Source: Methylophilaceae bacterium | GTDB lineage: Bacteria > Pseudomonadota > Gammaproteobacteria > Burkholderiales > Methylophilaceae | Assembly: GCA_018398995.1 (NCBI GenBank) | Contig: CP073759.1 | Coordinates: 1,194,311 to 1,258,310, forward strand | Reading direction: 5' to 3' | Length of the DNA stretch: 64,000 nt | Part shown: piece by piece, positions 1 to 11,586 of the stretch | How the letters are laid out: each line of letters begins with the position of its first letter | Position numbering within the stretch: position 1 is the stretch's first letter | Translations under genes and position numbers: made by a program | The notes under the pieces: generated by a model | Told to the model about the DNA's origin: nothing | What the model saw: the letters and a program-made list of their open reading frames with translations, nothing else | Database searches by the model: none

Positions 1-1119
1 AGTAGAGGGCACTATCATGACACGAAAATTGCCGCTACCATTATCCGTTGGGTCAACAAAAGCGACTTTACCTGGAAATGTACCAAAGCCTATATTAGAC
101 CAACCCGCAACCTGTATCGCTGGCCATCCCTCAAATTCAAGGCGCACCTCGCTACCTTTGACAATTAACGGCGCATCTCGACCATCAACCCACAACTCAA
201 CTGAGCGCTCTTCTGTGTCAGGCAAAATGACCAATAGCGGTTGTCCTTGTGAAATAACCTGTGATTGAGAGTTAACTGGCAACCTATAAATCGTGCCATC
301 TCTTGGTGCGACAATGCGCTGCATACTTTGGCGAGATAAGCTCACTTCAGAACTGGCAAGACTATTTTGGCTATCGGCCAACTCGCCTTTGATTTTATTA
401 ATGACACCATTATTTGATTCTAGTGTCGCCTGAGTGTCAGCTTTAATTTGCTCAATTTCTACTTTTGCAGATTGCGCTTCTGCCTTGGCTGATTGGTATT
501 GCGCGCGCGCACTATTTAAATTGCGGGTTGCAATAATATGGTCTCGTTCTGCCACCTCAACATCGCGTTTAGATACGAGACCATCTTGCAATAGACGTTG
601 CAAGCGATTGATTTGTTGCGTTGCAGCATCTACAGTTGCTTCTGATGCGCTGATAGCCTCTGAAGCGGCTAAGATTTTTTGGTTTGCAACATCTAATTTG
701 AATTGTGATGATGCAATTCTAGCATCTTGAGAGTTGAGCAGATTCTGTTGTTGTATTTGATATGTTTTAAGTTCTTGTTCTTTTGCTAATAATTTATCTT
801 TTAAGTTATCGCGTTGATACTCTAATCGATCTTTAAATTGTGCATCAATATCACTAATCTCAATTAATACATCGCCCTTCTTCACTTTTGTGCCCTCTTG
901 CACATGCCATTTGGTAATGACGCCCCCAACGGGTGCATCAATTGTTTGCGTTCGCTCAGCTGGCGAATAAGCAGTTACTTTGCCAAGTGCGGTGACGTTT
1001 TGTTGCCAAGGCAAAAATAAAGTCAGAAAGGGGAATACGAAAAAAAACATAGCGAGATACTTAATTGACTTCTCTACCCTAGCAGGGGTTTTTGCCAAAT
1101 GTAAACTGTTAGATGTCAT
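1..1119 (-). CDS. HlyD-family periplasmic adaptor (membrane fusion protein), 3' end outside window
   Basis: The minus-strand frame opens at an ATG at 1119 and stays open to the window edge (373 codons seen). It encodes a short cytoplasmic N-terminus, one membrane segment (about residues 22-40), a lipoyl/barrel-sandwich half with the motif APVGGVITKWHVQEGT, a long Gln/Ala/Ser-rich coiled coil (about 95-235), and the second lipoyl half (IVAPRDGTIYRLPVNS). This is the classic order of an adaptor linking an inner-membrane transporter to an outer-membrane TolC-type channel. It begins 4 bp after the stop of the ABC exporter gene, so the two are surely co-transcribed. Any outer-membrane partner would lie beyond position 1. 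The family is clear; the substrate is unknown. Confidence 0.9.
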   Translation of the reverse strand, partial: MTSNSLHLAKTPARVEKSIKYLAMFFFVFPFLTLFLPWQQNVTALGKVTAYSPAERTQTIDAPVGGVITKWHVQEGTKVKKGDVLIEISDIDAQFKDRLEYQRDNLKDKLLAKEQELKTYQIQQQNLLNSQDARIASSQFKLDVANQKILAASEAISASEATVDAATQQINRLQRLLQDGLVSKRDVEVAERDHIIATRNLNSARAQYQSAKAEAQSAKVEIEQIKADTQATLESNNGVINKIKGELADSQNSLASSEVSLSRQSMQRIVAPRDGTIYRLPVNSQSQVISQGQPLLVILPDTEERSVELWVDGRDAPLIVKGSEVRLEFEGWPAIQVAGWSNIGFGTFPGKVAFVDPTDNGSGNFRVMIVPST

Positions 1120-1123
1120 ACGA

Positions 1124-2791
1124 TTAACCCACATCCAAATTTAAGTTTAATGTGTTATCAAACTGGTCAGCAATACGCGCAATTCTTGTCGTAACAATCA
1201 GCAACCAATTTTCTTGATGTTGTTTAAGAAGAGTAAGGATTGTATCAAGCTCTTCAGCTGTCAGTGCGTCTAGCAAGCCATCAATAATGAGTATATCTGG
1301 TTCACCAATTACTGCCCTAGCTAACATCAACCTTTGCATTTGTGTGGTTGATAGCGGGGCGCCAAAAGCAGTAAGCTTGGTATCGATACCATTTTCGAGT
1401 TTCGCAAAATCATTACTTAAGCCTAAAGTATCTAGCACTTGATGAATTCGATTGATAGGAATGTCTCTGCCAAGCGTTAAGTTGTCGAGTATAGAGCCAT
1501 CAATGATTTCTATTTTATTCGCTAAACCAATTTTACTTCTGTATGGATTTAATTTAAGTTGTCTTAAATCGATGCCATTGACATGAATAAAACCTTTATC
1601 GGGTGAGCGAAGGCCGGTAAGCAATGCTACCAGTGCCGACTTTCCTGAGCCAGAAGCACCCAGTATGGACAGGCTCTGACCTCTAGACAATTGAAGAGTA
1701 ATATCTTCCATCAGAGGCATTTTTGGGGTGAAAGAAAAGGCAACCCCTTCAAGATTAACATCACGATACTGATTATCCTCGGGAATGAATGTCCCCGTCG
1801 ATTCTTGAGGGAAGTCATGCAAAATGCCTAATTTATCAAGCGCTGTCAACATGTCATAGTAGTATTGAAGTTGCTTAATTAATCTAAGAAATGCAGCTAA
1901 TACCCCAAAAATAATGAGCTCAGCAGCAACAAATTGACCTAAGTTAATTTGACCTTGAATCACCAAAGCGCCACCTAACATCAGCATGGCTGTTCCAATA
2001 ACGGCATATAAAGTAACGCCGCCAATATTTTGGAATAATAATATTTGATAGTGATTAAAGCGCTTAATCAGATGTTCAGTAGCAAGTGCGTCCGTTTGAT
2101 CGTGCGTGCGCTTTTCTGTATGAAAAAACTTAAATAAATACACATTTCTTGCGATGGTTTCTAGCCAATCAACCATCTTGTATTTGGCTTGCGACTCTTC
2201 AATAGCTGTTGGTAATCCATTCTTGCCAAGTAGCCATATAATCACGAATAAAAATGCCAGCATTGAAATAATAATAATTAAAAAATACATGCTATAAAAC
2301 ATTAATATAAAGCTACCAATCAAACCTTGTAGCAAAGCGGTTAAGCCAACAGTTAATAAGACAGCAGCAGATTTTTGTAAATTAACGATATCAAAAAACC
2401 TGTTCATCAGTTCAACAGGGTTGTGATTATCATACAATTGAATTTTAACGCCTTGCGCATTTTTACCCACATCAAGCGCGTTTCTGATAAATAGTCGTCG
2501 TTGTATGAGTTCAACAACATATCCTTCTAAAACATAGAGAATGCCAGACAGAACCAATAGAACAAATAAAATAAAAGAGATAATGTATAAGGGCTGTAAG
2601 ACGCCACCCATAGTGACGATATTAACGAGCGATTGAACTGCGACGGGAGTAGCAATACCCAACAAGCCATAGCCAAAGGTTAGTATCGCTAAGAAGTAAA
2701 TATCATTACGCTCGAGTTTGATAACATCAAAGAGTCGTTCTATTGGACTCTTATTATTAAAGCCAGCCATTGTAAGTTTGAATAATCCCAT
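1124..2791 (-). CDS. ABC exporter half-transporter (TMD-NBD) with degenerate ATPase motifs
   Basis: A 555-residue protein. Roughly residues 1-330 form an exporter-type membrane domain with several hydrophobic helices, and residues about 345-555 form a nucleotide-binding domain. No N-terminal peptidase domain is present. Walker A is intact (GASGSGKS, about 378-385). The other catalytic motifs depart from consensus: the Q-loop Gln reads Lys (about 426), the signature reads LSTTQ instead of LSGGQ (480-484), the residue after Walker B (ILIID) is Gly 505 instead of the catalytic Glu, and the H-loop His reads Thr (about 535). With the downstream HlyD adaptor it forms a type I secretion or efflux-like unit. 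The open frame over its full length argues against a pseudogene. It may act as the inactive half of a heterodimer; this is inference. Confidence 0.88.
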   Translation of the reverse strand: MGLFKLTMAGFNNKSPIERLFDVIKLERNDIYFLAILTFGYGLLGIATPVAVQSLVNIVTMGGVLQPLYIISFILFVLLVLSGILYVLEGYVVELIQRRLFIRNALDVGKNAQGVKIQLYDNHNPVELMNRFFDIVNLQKSAAVLLTVGLTALLQGLIGSFILMFYSMYFLIIIISMLAFLFVIIWLLGKNGLPTAIEESQAKYKMVDWLETIARNVYLFKFFHTEKRTHDQTDALATEHLIKRFNHYQILLFQNIGGVTLYAVIGTAMLMLGGALVIQGQINLGQFVAAELIIFGVLAAFLRLIKQLQYYYDMLTALDKLGILHDFPQESTGTFIPEDNQYRDVNLEGVAFSFTPKMPLMEDITLQLSRGQSLSILGASGSGKSALVALLTGLRSPDKGFIHVNGIDLRQLKLNPYRSKIGLANKIEIIDGSILDNLTLGRDIPINRIHQVLDTLGLSNDFAKLENGIDTKLTAFGAPLSTTQMQRLMLARAVIGEPDILIIDGLLDALTAEELDTILTLLKQHQENWLLIVTTRIARIADQFDNTLNLNLDVG

Positions 2792-2908
2792 TAAGCACTG
2801 AGTGCTTTATTTAATGTTGCTTGCGTAAAGGCCGCGCGTTAGCCATGATAATGGTCAATGCTTTCGGCATAAAGTTCCGTACTAATCTCAATTAATGTCA
2901 ATAATCCC

Positions 2909-2937
2909 AAAAAAGCCTCTTATAAAGAGGCTTTTTT
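2909..2937 (-). terminator. Rho-independent terminator after amtB
   Basis: A 7-bp GC-containing stem (GCCTCTT / AAGAGGC, 2915-2921 with 2925-2931) and a 3-nt loop, flanked by six A and six T. It therefore works in both directions. It lies about 30 bp after the amtB stop and separates the nitrogen operon from the ABC/HlyD pair. The rest of the 2792-2966 gap shows no gene. Confidence 0.85.
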
Positions 2938-2966
2938 AAGACATTCAAACTTATTATACTACTAAG

Positions 2967-4424
2967 TTATAGCATGTATGCACGTTCACCGTGTGAAGAA
3001 GTATCAAGACCTTCACGTTCAGCTTCCTCAGATACACGCAGACCAATCACCATGTCTACAATTTTGTAGCTAATATAAGCAGCAATGCCTGACCATATTA
3101 TGGTAATGATCACGCCTTCACCTTGAATCATCACTTGTGAGGCAATAGAAAAGTCATCACCACCAGTGCCACCAAGGCTAGGGGCAGTAAACACGCCAGT
3201 TAATAATGCACCGACAATACCACCTACACCGTGAACACCAAATACATCAAGTGAGTCATCGGCGCCTAACATTTTTTTCAAGCCAGTCACGCCCCACAAG
3301 CATAAGAAGCCGCCGGCAAAGCCGATAATAATCGCACCCATCGGTCCGACTGATCCGCATGCAGGTGTGATAGCAACCAAGCCAGCAACAGCACCAGACG
3401 CAGCGCCAAGCATAGAAGCTTTACCTTTGGTTAGCGACTCACCGAGAGACCATGCTAATACAGCTGCAGCAGTTGCGAATAGGGTATTAATAAAAGCCAA
3501 GCCAGCACCGCCAGTTGCTTCTAAGTTAGAGCCAGCGTTGAAGCCGAACCAACCTACCCATAGTAATGAAGCGCCCACCATTGTCATGGTTAATGAGTGT
3601 GGTGTAAATGCTTCCTTACCGTAACCAATACGCTTGCCAACCATATAAGCGCCAACTAAACCCGCAATAGCAGCATTAATATGTACTACTGTTCCGCCAG
3701 CAAAGTCTAATGCACCTTTGTCAAGCAGATAGCCACCCGTACCCCAAACCATGTGTGCGATTGGAATATAGCTGATGGTGAACCAAATTAAAGAGAATAA
3801 TAACACTGCACTAAACTTCATGCGCTCTGCAAATGAGCCAACAATCAATGCGCAAGTAATGCCAGCAAAGGTGCATTGGAAAGCGATAAAAATCATTTCT
3901 GGAATCATTACGCCGTCAGTAAAAGTAGCAGCAAGAGAGTCCATCGTTACGCCTGATAAAAACACTTTACCAAAGTCGCCAACAATCAGACCTTCGCCGC
4001 TGCCGAATGTTAAGCTATAGCCATAGATTGCCCACGCAACTGAAATGAGTGAGAAAACAACCAATACCTGCATCAAAACAGAAAGCATATTTTTGCTACG
4101 CACCAAACCACCATAAAATAATGCTAGGCCTGGTACTATCATTAAGATAACAAGTATGGTGGCTACCATCATCCAAGCCGTGTCGCCTTTGTCTACAGTT
4201 GGCGCAACCTCTTCCGTTGGCGCTGCTTCAGCAATAGCAATTTCTTCTGAAGCTTCTTCAGCCGGTGCGGCCTCGTCTAACATTGTTTCTGCTGTTTCAA
4301 CCATTTCGGTCATTGCTTCAGTTGCTTCTGCTATGTCATCTTCAGCATAGCTAAGGCTACTGGTTGCAATTGCACCTGCGCCCATAAAGGCAACAAGTGA
4401 TAATATTGATAATAATTTTTTCAT
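2967..4424 (-). CDS. amtB: Ammonium transporter AmtB
   Basis: This inner-membrane trimeric ammonium channel is 485 residues long. It has a cleavable signal peptide (about 1-27, ending SLSYA), then an unusual very acidic Ala/Glu-rich stretch (about 28-80), then the hydrophobic Amt core. Family motifs visible include FYGGLVRSKN, the first pore histidine in AHMVWGTGG, and the second in FGVHGVGGIVG. The cytoplasmic C-terminal tail that meets GlnK is present. It starts 11 bp after the glnK stop and is the last gene of torF–glnK–amtB. The sigma-54 promoter upstream of torF implies induction under nitrogen limitation, with post-translational gating by the adjacent P-II protein. Confidence 0.97.
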   Translation of the reverse strand: MKKLLSILSLVAFMGAGAIATSSLSYAEDDIAEATEAMTEMVETAETMLDEAAPAEEASEEIAIAEAAPTEEVAPTVDKGDTAWMMVATILVILMIVPGLALFYGGLVRSKNMLSVLMQVLVVFSLISVAWAIYGYSLTFGSGEGLIVGDFGKVFLSGVTMDSLAATFTDGVMIPEMIFIAFQCTFAGITCALIVGSFAERMKFSAVLLFSLIWFTISYIPIAHMVWGTGGYLLDKGALDFAGGTVVHINAAIAGLVGAYMVGKRIGYGKEAFTPHSLTMTMVGASLLWVGWFGFNAGSNLEATGGAGLAFINTLFATAAAVLAWSLGESLTKGKASMLGAASGAVAGLVAITPACGSVGPMGAIIIGFAGGFLCLWGVTGLKKMLGADDSLDVFGVHGVGGIVGALLTGVFTAPSLGGTGGDDFSIASQVMIQGEGVIITIIWSGIAAYISYKIVDMVIGLRVSEEAEREGLDTSSHGERAYML

Positions 4425-4435
4425 TGGATTACCCC

Positions 4436-5775
<1,340 letters not shown>

Positions 5776-5839
5776 TTTAATCCCCTTATTAATTAATAAA
5801 ATAGCTGCAACGGTATTTAAAAAAATACTTTAGTTATTA

Positions 5840-5855
5840 AGCAAAGGCTGTGCCA
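5840..5855 (-). promoter_or_regulatory. Sigma-54 (RpoN) promoter of torF-glnK-amtB
   Basis: Read on the minus strand, the sequence is TGGCACAGCCTTTGCT. It has GG and GC elements with exact -24/-12 spacing and fits the sigma-54 consensus TGGCAC-N5-TTGCW. It lies about 65 bp upstream of the torF start. A perfect 10-bp palindrome TGGCTAGCCA (5897-5906) about 45 bp further upstream could be an activator site, though it does not match the classic NtrC half-site. RpoN control of glnK–amtB is well known in proteobacteria. Confidence 0.85.
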
Positions 5856-5964
5856 GATAAAAATATTATCAATATCAATTGCTTAGTGAGAGTAAGTGGC
5901 TAGCCAACATTGATTAATGCGAGGAAAAGCTGGTAAACTATTCTAAATTAAAGGGCAATTAAAC

Positions 5965-6204
5965 ATGATCACGTCGCAAGTGTTAAATGATTTATCAATT
6001 AAAATCAAAGAGATAATTAAAAGTTCTCCATTAGAAGATGTCGATAAAAACCTCCATGCACTAATTCAGGGCGTGCTCACCAAAATGGCGCTTGTTTCGC
6101 GAGAAGAGTTTGATGTGCAAACCGAAGTATTGCGACATACACGAGAGCAGTTAAAGTTATGTGAAGAAAAACTGGTTGAGTTAGAATCGTTGTTAAAAAA
6201 ATAA
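5965..6204 (+). CDS. ubiK: UbiK family accessory factor for ubiquinone biosynthesis
   Basis: A 79-residue protein with an amphipathic N-terminal helix and a C-terminal coiled coil rich in Glu, Leu and Lys (REQLKLCEEKLVELESLLKK). The motif ALIQGVLTKMALVSREEFDVQ is shared with the UbiK/YqiC (BMFP) family. UbiK assists the late ring-modification steps of ubiquinone synthesis, probably by bringing enzymes to the membrane. It is divergent from torF and followed 43 bp later by comM, a neighbourhood common in betaproteobacteria. Confidence 0.87.
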   Translation: MITSQVLNDLSIKIKEIIKSSPLEDVDKNLHALIQGVLTKMALVSREEFDVQTEVLRHTREQLKLCEEKLVELESLLKK

Positions 6205-6247
6205 ACAAGTAATAACCCATCATAATAACCAAGAAAAATAATAATAA

Positions 6248-7750
6248 ATGAACCTTGCTGTCCTATACAGCCGTGCCTTGAGTGGCATGGATGCGCCTGA
6301 AGTCGTGGTTGAAGTCCATCTAGCCAATGGCTTACCTACATTTACCATTGTTGGCTTGCCAGAAGCTGAAGTTAAAGAAAGTAAAGACCGTGTTCGCGCT
6401 GCCATCCAAACCGCTCAGTTTGAGTTTCCTGCAAGAAGAATTACCGTTAATCTTGCTCCAGCCGACTTGCCTAAGGAAAGTGGGCGCTACGATTTGCCCA
6501 TTGCCTTGGGTATCTTGGCGGCTAGTGGTCAGATTCCTGCATACAAGCTCAATCAATATGAAATTGCAGGTGAATTAGCATTAACAGGTTAATTGCGGCC
6601 TGTTCGTGGTGCATTAGCCATGACGTATCACATGGTGAATAAAGTGGCGGGCCAACAGCGAGCCTTTATACTGCCTAAACAAAGTGCTGAAGAGGCAAGC
6701 TTGGTGAAAGGCGCCACTATTTATCCAGCCAATAGTCTCTTAGCTGTTTGTGCGCATCTTACCGGCCATACAAAGATAAGCGCTTATCAGAGTCAATTAG
6801 AAGAACAACGAATTGCTTACCCAGATTTTAATGAGGTAAAAGGGCAAAGCCAAGCAAAGCGTGCCTTGGAAATCGCCGCCGCAGGCGGGCACAGCGTATT
6901 AATGAGCGGTCCGCCCGGTACTGGAAAAAGTATGTTGGTATCAAGGTTTGTGAGTATCTTGCCGCAGATGACAGAAAGTGAAGCACTGGAAAGTGCAGCC
7001 ATTCAATCCTTAAGTGGTCGTTACAAGATGAGCGATTGGAAGCGTAGAAATGTTCGATCGCCGCATCATACCGCTTCAGGTGTTGCATTGGTGGGTGGTG
7101 GCAGTGTGCCAAGACCTGGAGAAATTTCATTGGCGCATCATGGTGTTTTATTCTTAGATGAGCTGCCAGAATTTGATCGCAAGGTATTAGAAGTGTTGCG
7201 CGAGCCATTAGAAAACGGACTCATTACTATTTCACGCGCAGCGAGACAGGCTGACTTCCCCGCACAGCTTCAATTGCTTGATGCCATGAACCCTTGTCCA
7301 TGTGGTTATTTTGGGCACTTTAAAAATAAGTGCCGCTGCACACCTGATCAAATTGCACGGTATAAAGCGAAAATTTCAGGGCCGTTGTTAGATCGTATTG
7401 ATATGATTATTCAAGTAGCCGCACTGAAAGAGGAGGAGTTGACTGGTGCAAGTGTTGCAGAAAATAGCCTCACCATCCGAGCTCGAGTAGATCGTGCACG
7501 TGCCCTGCAACTCATGCGCCAGGGCAAAACCAATGCGGAGCTTGGTACGCAAGAAATTGAAACTTTTTGTCAACCTGACAATGTTGGCCTTACCTTACTA
7601 AAAACAGCGATAACAACGTTAAATTTATCTGCTAGAGCGTACCACCGCATTCTAAAACTAGCACGCACCATTGCCGATATGGCGGATGAATCAGCTATTC
7701 AATCAACCCATATCGCTGAGGCGATACAGTATAGAAGGAGTGATGGTTAA
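6248..7750 (+). pseudogene. comM: comM / YifB-type Mg-chelatase-like AAA ATPase, interrupted by an in-frame stop
   Basis: Two halves in the same reading frame are split by a single TAA at 6590-6592. The first ends GELALTG and the second continues LRPVRGALAM; the family has Glu at this point, so a GAA-to-TAA change would explain the break. The N-terminal half carries the S5-like Lon/ChlI fold (VEVHLANGLPTFTIVGLPE). The second half carries Walker A (GPPGTGKS), Walker B (GVLFLDELPE) and the zinc-like CPCG...CRC segment. ComM is a hexameric helicase that drives branch migration during natural transformation. Restart at the TTG after the stop would lack a ribosome site and the N-terminal domain. 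Sequencing error is the main alternative. Confidence 0.85.
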
Positions 7751-7802
7751 TTGATTGCACTTTGCATGTTAAAATGATGGATTATTCATTTTATTATCTG
7801 CT

Positions 7803-10800
7803 ATGAGCCAAAACGACATTTCACCAGTAGAAGCGCAACTTCGCGCACTGCTAAAAGAACGCATTCTGATTTTGGATGGTGCGATGGGCACTATGATTCA
7901 GCAGTATAAACTAACAGAAGCTGACTATCGGGGTGAGCGTTTTAAAGCCTTTAGCGCGCCAGCAGGTGAGCGCGAGTTGTTTGTCAAAGGCAATAATGAG
8001 TTGCTATCATTAACCCAGCCACAGGTGATTCAAGAGATTCACGAGCAATATCTTGCAGCGGGTGCTGACATTATTGAAACCAATACTTTTGGTGCTACCA
8101 GCGTTGCGCAAGATGATTATCACATGGCCGAGCTGGTTTATGAAATGAACGTCGTTTCTGCCAAACTGGCTAAAACTGCTTGTGAAAAATATAGTACACC
8201 AGATAAACCGCGCTTTGTTGCAGGCACATTAGGGCCAACACCAAAAACAGCCAGCATTTCGCCAGATGTAAACGACCCAGCAGTGCGTAATGTGACGTTT
8301 GATCAGTTGGTAGCCGCTTATTTAGAACAAACACGTGCTTTGGTTGAAGGTGGCGCAGATATTCTAATGGTCGAAACCATTTTTGATACGCTCAATTGTA
8401 AAGCAGCATTATTTGCAATTGATACCTTCTTTGAAGAAGTGGGTTATAAAATGCCATTGATGATTTCTGGCACAGTAACCGATGCATCGGGTCGTATTTT
8501 ATCAGGCCAAACGGTTACCGCGTTCTGGCATTCGGTGCGTCATGCAAAACCACTCACTATTGGACTCAACTGTGCATTGGGCGCAACGTTAATGCGTCCA
8601 TATGCAGAAGAGCTGTCTAAGGTAGCCGATACTTTTATTTGCATCTATCCCAACGCTGGATTGCCAAATCCAATGAGCGATACAGGTTTTGATGAAACGC
8701 CAGATGTGACTTCTAGCTTAGTCAAAGAGTTTGCAAATAGTGGATTTATCAATATTGCCGGTGGTTGCTGTGGCACCACACCGCCACATATTAATGCTAT
8801 TTATAACGCGATTAAAGATTGTCCGCCTCGACAAATACCATCAAAAGCGCCTGTTACCAAATTGGCGGGCTTAGAACCTTTTATTATTGATGATGATTCT
8901 TTATATGTAAATGTTGGTGAGCGAACAAATGTGACTGGCTCAAAAGCCTTTGCCCGATTGATTATTAACGAGCAATACGATGAGGCGTTGAGTGTGGCGC
9001 GCCAGCAGGTAGAGAATGGTGCTCAAATCATTGATATCAATATGGATGAAGGCATGCTAGATGCAGTCAAAGCCATGACGCACTTTTTAAATCTTGTGGC
9101 TTCGGAGCCTGATATTGCTCGCGTACCGATTATGCTAGATTCTTCTAAATGGACGGTGATTGAAGCTGGCTTGAAGTGTGTGCAAGGCAAAGCCATTGTC
9201 AATTCCATCTCGATGAAAGAAGGAGAGGCAGAGTTTTTACGTCAAGCAAGCTTATGTCGTCGTTACGGCGCGGCTGTTATTGTGATGGCGTTTGATGAAA
9301 AAGGCCAAGCTGATACTTTTGAACGTAAAACAGAGATATGTAAGCGCGCTTATGACTTGCTAGTTGCCAATGATTTTCCACCCGAAGATATTATTTTTGA
9401 CCCAAATATTTTTGCGATTGCTACCGGTATTGAAGAGCATAATAATTATGCTGTTGATTTTATTGAAGCAACGCGTTGGATTAAACAACACTTACCACAT
9501 GCCAAGATTTCTGGCGGCGTATCTAATGTGAGTTTCAGCTTCCGTGGCAATAATCCCGCCCGCGAGGCAATTCATACTGTATTCCTATATCACGCCATTA
9601 AAGCTGGTATGACAATGGGGATTGTCAATGCCGGCATGATGGGCGTTTATGATGATTTGCCCGCTGAGCTCAAAGAGCGTGTTGAAGATGTGGTACTGAA
9701 TCGGCGAGATGATGCAACAGAACGTATGATTGAAATCGCAGGCACTTTGGTGGCAAGCGATAAAAAAGAAAGTACGACCTTGGAATGGCGCGGTACAACT
9801 GAGCAGCCTGTGCCAGTGGAAAAACGACTGAGCTACGCCATGGTGCATGGTATTACTGAATTTATTATCGAAGATACCGAAGAAGCCCGACTTGCAATTG
9901 CGGCGAAAAATGGCCTGCCGATTCAAGTGATTGAAGGCCCGCTGATGGATGGTATGAATGTTGTTGGGGATTTATTCGGCCAAGGCAAAATGTTTTTACC
10001 ACAAGTGGTGAAATCAGCGCGGGTGATGAAGGCGGCAGTAGCGCATTTAATTCCGTTTATCGAAGCAGAAAAAGTTGCTGAAGAGGCGCGTACAGGTGTT
10101 GTAGCCAAGCCAAAAGGTAAGGTCGTGATTGCAACAGTCAAAGGTGACGTGCACGATATTGGTAAAAATATTGTGAGTGTGGTGTTGCAATGTAACAATT
10201 TTGAAGTAGTGAATATGGGTGTTATGGTCCCTGCAGCTGAGATTTTAGCCATGGCAAAAGCTGAAAATGCCGATATCATTGGCTTGAGCGGTTTGATTAC
10301 ACCATCGCTAGAAGAGATGACGTATATCGCCAAAGAAATGCAGCGCGATCCCCACTTTAGCGGTTTAAAAACGCCATTGTTAATTGGTGGTGCAACCACT
10401 TCACGGGCACATACAGCGGTTAAAATTGCCCCGCATTATGATGGTCCTGTGGTTTATGTGCCCGATGCTTCACGTTCTGTATCTGTGATGCAAAACCTGC
10501 TAACACCAGAAACGCGTGGCGCTTATTTGGCTGAGATACAAGCGGATTACGAAAAAGCACGTCTGCAGCATGCTAACAAAAAAGGTGTGCCCATGCTGAC
10601 AATTGCACAAGCGCGGGCTAATAAAGCGAAATTAAGTTTTACAGGCCACAACGCACCAGTCAAACCAAAGTTTATTGGTCGCCGGGTATTTAAAAATATT
10701 GATTTAAATCTCATTGCCCAATATATCGATTGGGGACCTTTCTTCCAAACATGGGATTTGGCAGGTGCTTATCCCGCAATATTAAAGGATGAGGTGGTTG

Positions 10801-11576
10801 GCGAGGCGGCAACTAAAGTCTTCACAGAAGCAAAAGAAATGTTGAAAAAATTGATTGATGGTCGTTGGCTTGTAGCTAATGGCGTGATTGCATTGATGCC
10901 AGCAAACAGCATCGGTGACGACGATATTGAAATTTATACTGATGACACCCGTCGCGACGTTGCTTTTACCTATTATGGCATGCGTCAACAAACACAAAAG
11001 CCAGTGATTGATGGTGTACCACGTCCAAACCAGTGCTTAGCCGATTTTGTTGCACCAAAAGGTGAGGCAGAAGATTATATTGGTTTGTTTGCGGTAACTG
11101 GCGGTTTGGGTATAGACAAAATCGCTAAACACTTCAGAGACGCAAGTGATGATTACAGCGGCATCATGTTCCAATCACTCGCTGATCGCTTAGCTGAAGC
11201 TTTTGCAGAATATATGCATGAGCGGATTAGAACTGATTTGTGGGGTTATGCGCCGAATGAGCATTTAGATACGGAAGCATTAATCAAAGAAGAGTATCAA
11301 GGTATCCGTCCTGCGCCTGGTTATCCAGCCTGTCCAGATCACACTGTTAAAACCGATATGTTTAAGTTATTACAATGTGATGAAATTGGCATGCAACTGA
11401 CGGAAAGTTTTGCCATGATGCCAGCCGCTGCTGTGAGTGGTTTCTATTTTGCGCATCCAGAAAGCAAATATTTTAGCGTTGATAAAATTGGAACAGACCA
11501 ACTAGAAGACATGGCAAAGCGGCGCGGTGTGTCGATAGAATATTTAGCGCGTTGGCTTTCCCCTAATTTATCGTGA
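7803..11576 (+). CDS. metH: Cobalamin-dependent methionine synthase
   Basis: A 1257-residue full-length MetH that transfers a methyl group from methyl-tetrahydrofolate to homocysteine through cobalamin. Domains in order: homocysteine/zinc barrel (about 15-340; zinc ligands in GLNCALGA and GGCCGTTP), pterin-binding barrel (about 355-625; [12 protein letters not shown]), cobalamin cap and Rossmann domain (about 655-900) with the cobalt-ligating motif [10 protein letters not shown], and the C-terminal reactivation domain (about 925-1257) with [12 protein letters not shown]. The ATG start sits 52 bp after comM and its ribosome site is weak. No cobalamin riboswitch fits in the short upstream gap. 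Confidence 0.98.
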   Translation: MSQNDISPVEAQLRALLKERILILDGAMGTMIQQYKLTEADYRGERFKAFSAPAGERELFVKGNNELLSLTQPQVIQEIHEQYLAAGADIIETNTFGATSVAQDDYHMAELVYEMNVVSAKLAKTACEKYSTPDKPRFVAGTLGPTPKTASISPDVNDPAVRNVTFDQLVAAYLEQTRALVEGGADILMVETIFDTLNCKAALFAIDTFFEEVGYKMPLMISGTVTDASGRILSGQTVTAFWHSVRHAKPLTIGLNCALGATLMRPYAEELSKVADTFICIYPNAGLPNPMSDTGFDETPDVTSSLVKEFANSGFINIAGGCCGTTPPHINAIYNAIKDCPPRQIPSKAPVTKLAGLEPFIIDDDSLYVNVGERTNVTGSKAFARLIINEQYDEALSVARQQVENGAQIIDINMDEGMLDAVKAMTHFLNLVASEPDIARVPIMLDSSKWTVIEAGLKCVQGKAIVNSISMKEGEAEFLRQASLCRRYGAAVIVMAFDEKGQADTFERKTEICKRAYDLLVANDFPPEDIIFDPNIFAIATGIEEHNNYAVDFIEATRWIKQHLPHAKISGGVSNVSFSFRGNNPAREAIHTVFLYHAIKAGMTMGIVNAGMMGVYDDLPAELKERVEDVVLNRRDDATERMIEIAGTLVASDKKESTTLEWRGTTEQPVPVEKRLSYAMVHGITEFIIEDTEEARLAIAAKNGLPIQVIEGPLMDGMNVVGDLFGQGKMFLPQVVKSARVMKAAVAHLIPFIEAEKVAEEARTGVVAKPKGKVVIATVKGDVHDIGKNIVSVVLQCNNFEVVNMGVMVPAAEILAMAKAENADIIGLSGLITPSLEEMTYIAKEMQRDPHFSGLKTPLLIGGATTSRAHTAVKIAPHYDGPVVYVPDASRSVSVMQNLLTPETRGAYLAEIQADYEKARLQHANKKGVPMLTIAQARANKAKLSFTGHNAPVKPKFIGRRVFKNIDLNLIAQYIDWGPFFQTWDLAGAYPAILKDEVVGEAATKVFTEAKEMLKKLIDGRWLVANGVIALMPANSIGDDDIEIYTDDTRRDVAFTYYGMRQQTQKPVIDGVPRPNQCLADFVAPKGEAEDYIGLFAVTGGLGIDKIAKHFRDASDDYSGIMFQSLADRLAEAFAEYMHERIRTDLWGYAPNEHLDTEALIKEEYQGIRPAPGYPACPDHTVKTDMFKLLQCDEIGMQLTESFAMMPAAAVSGFYFAHPESKYFSVDKIGTDQLEDMAKRRGVSIEYLARWLSPNLS

Positions 11577-11586
11577 GTTAAGGCGC

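Noticed and set aside
6593-7750. The second half of comM as a separate gene starting with TTG.
   Set aside because: It continues the ComM sequence in the same frame right after the stop, has no ribosome site and lacks the N-terminal domain; listed as part of one pseudogene.
9923-10399. Long antisense frame of 158 codons inside metH, and similar ones inside amtB, prfA and trpD.
   Set aside because: Antisense shadows of strongly coding frames with no ribosome site or domain.
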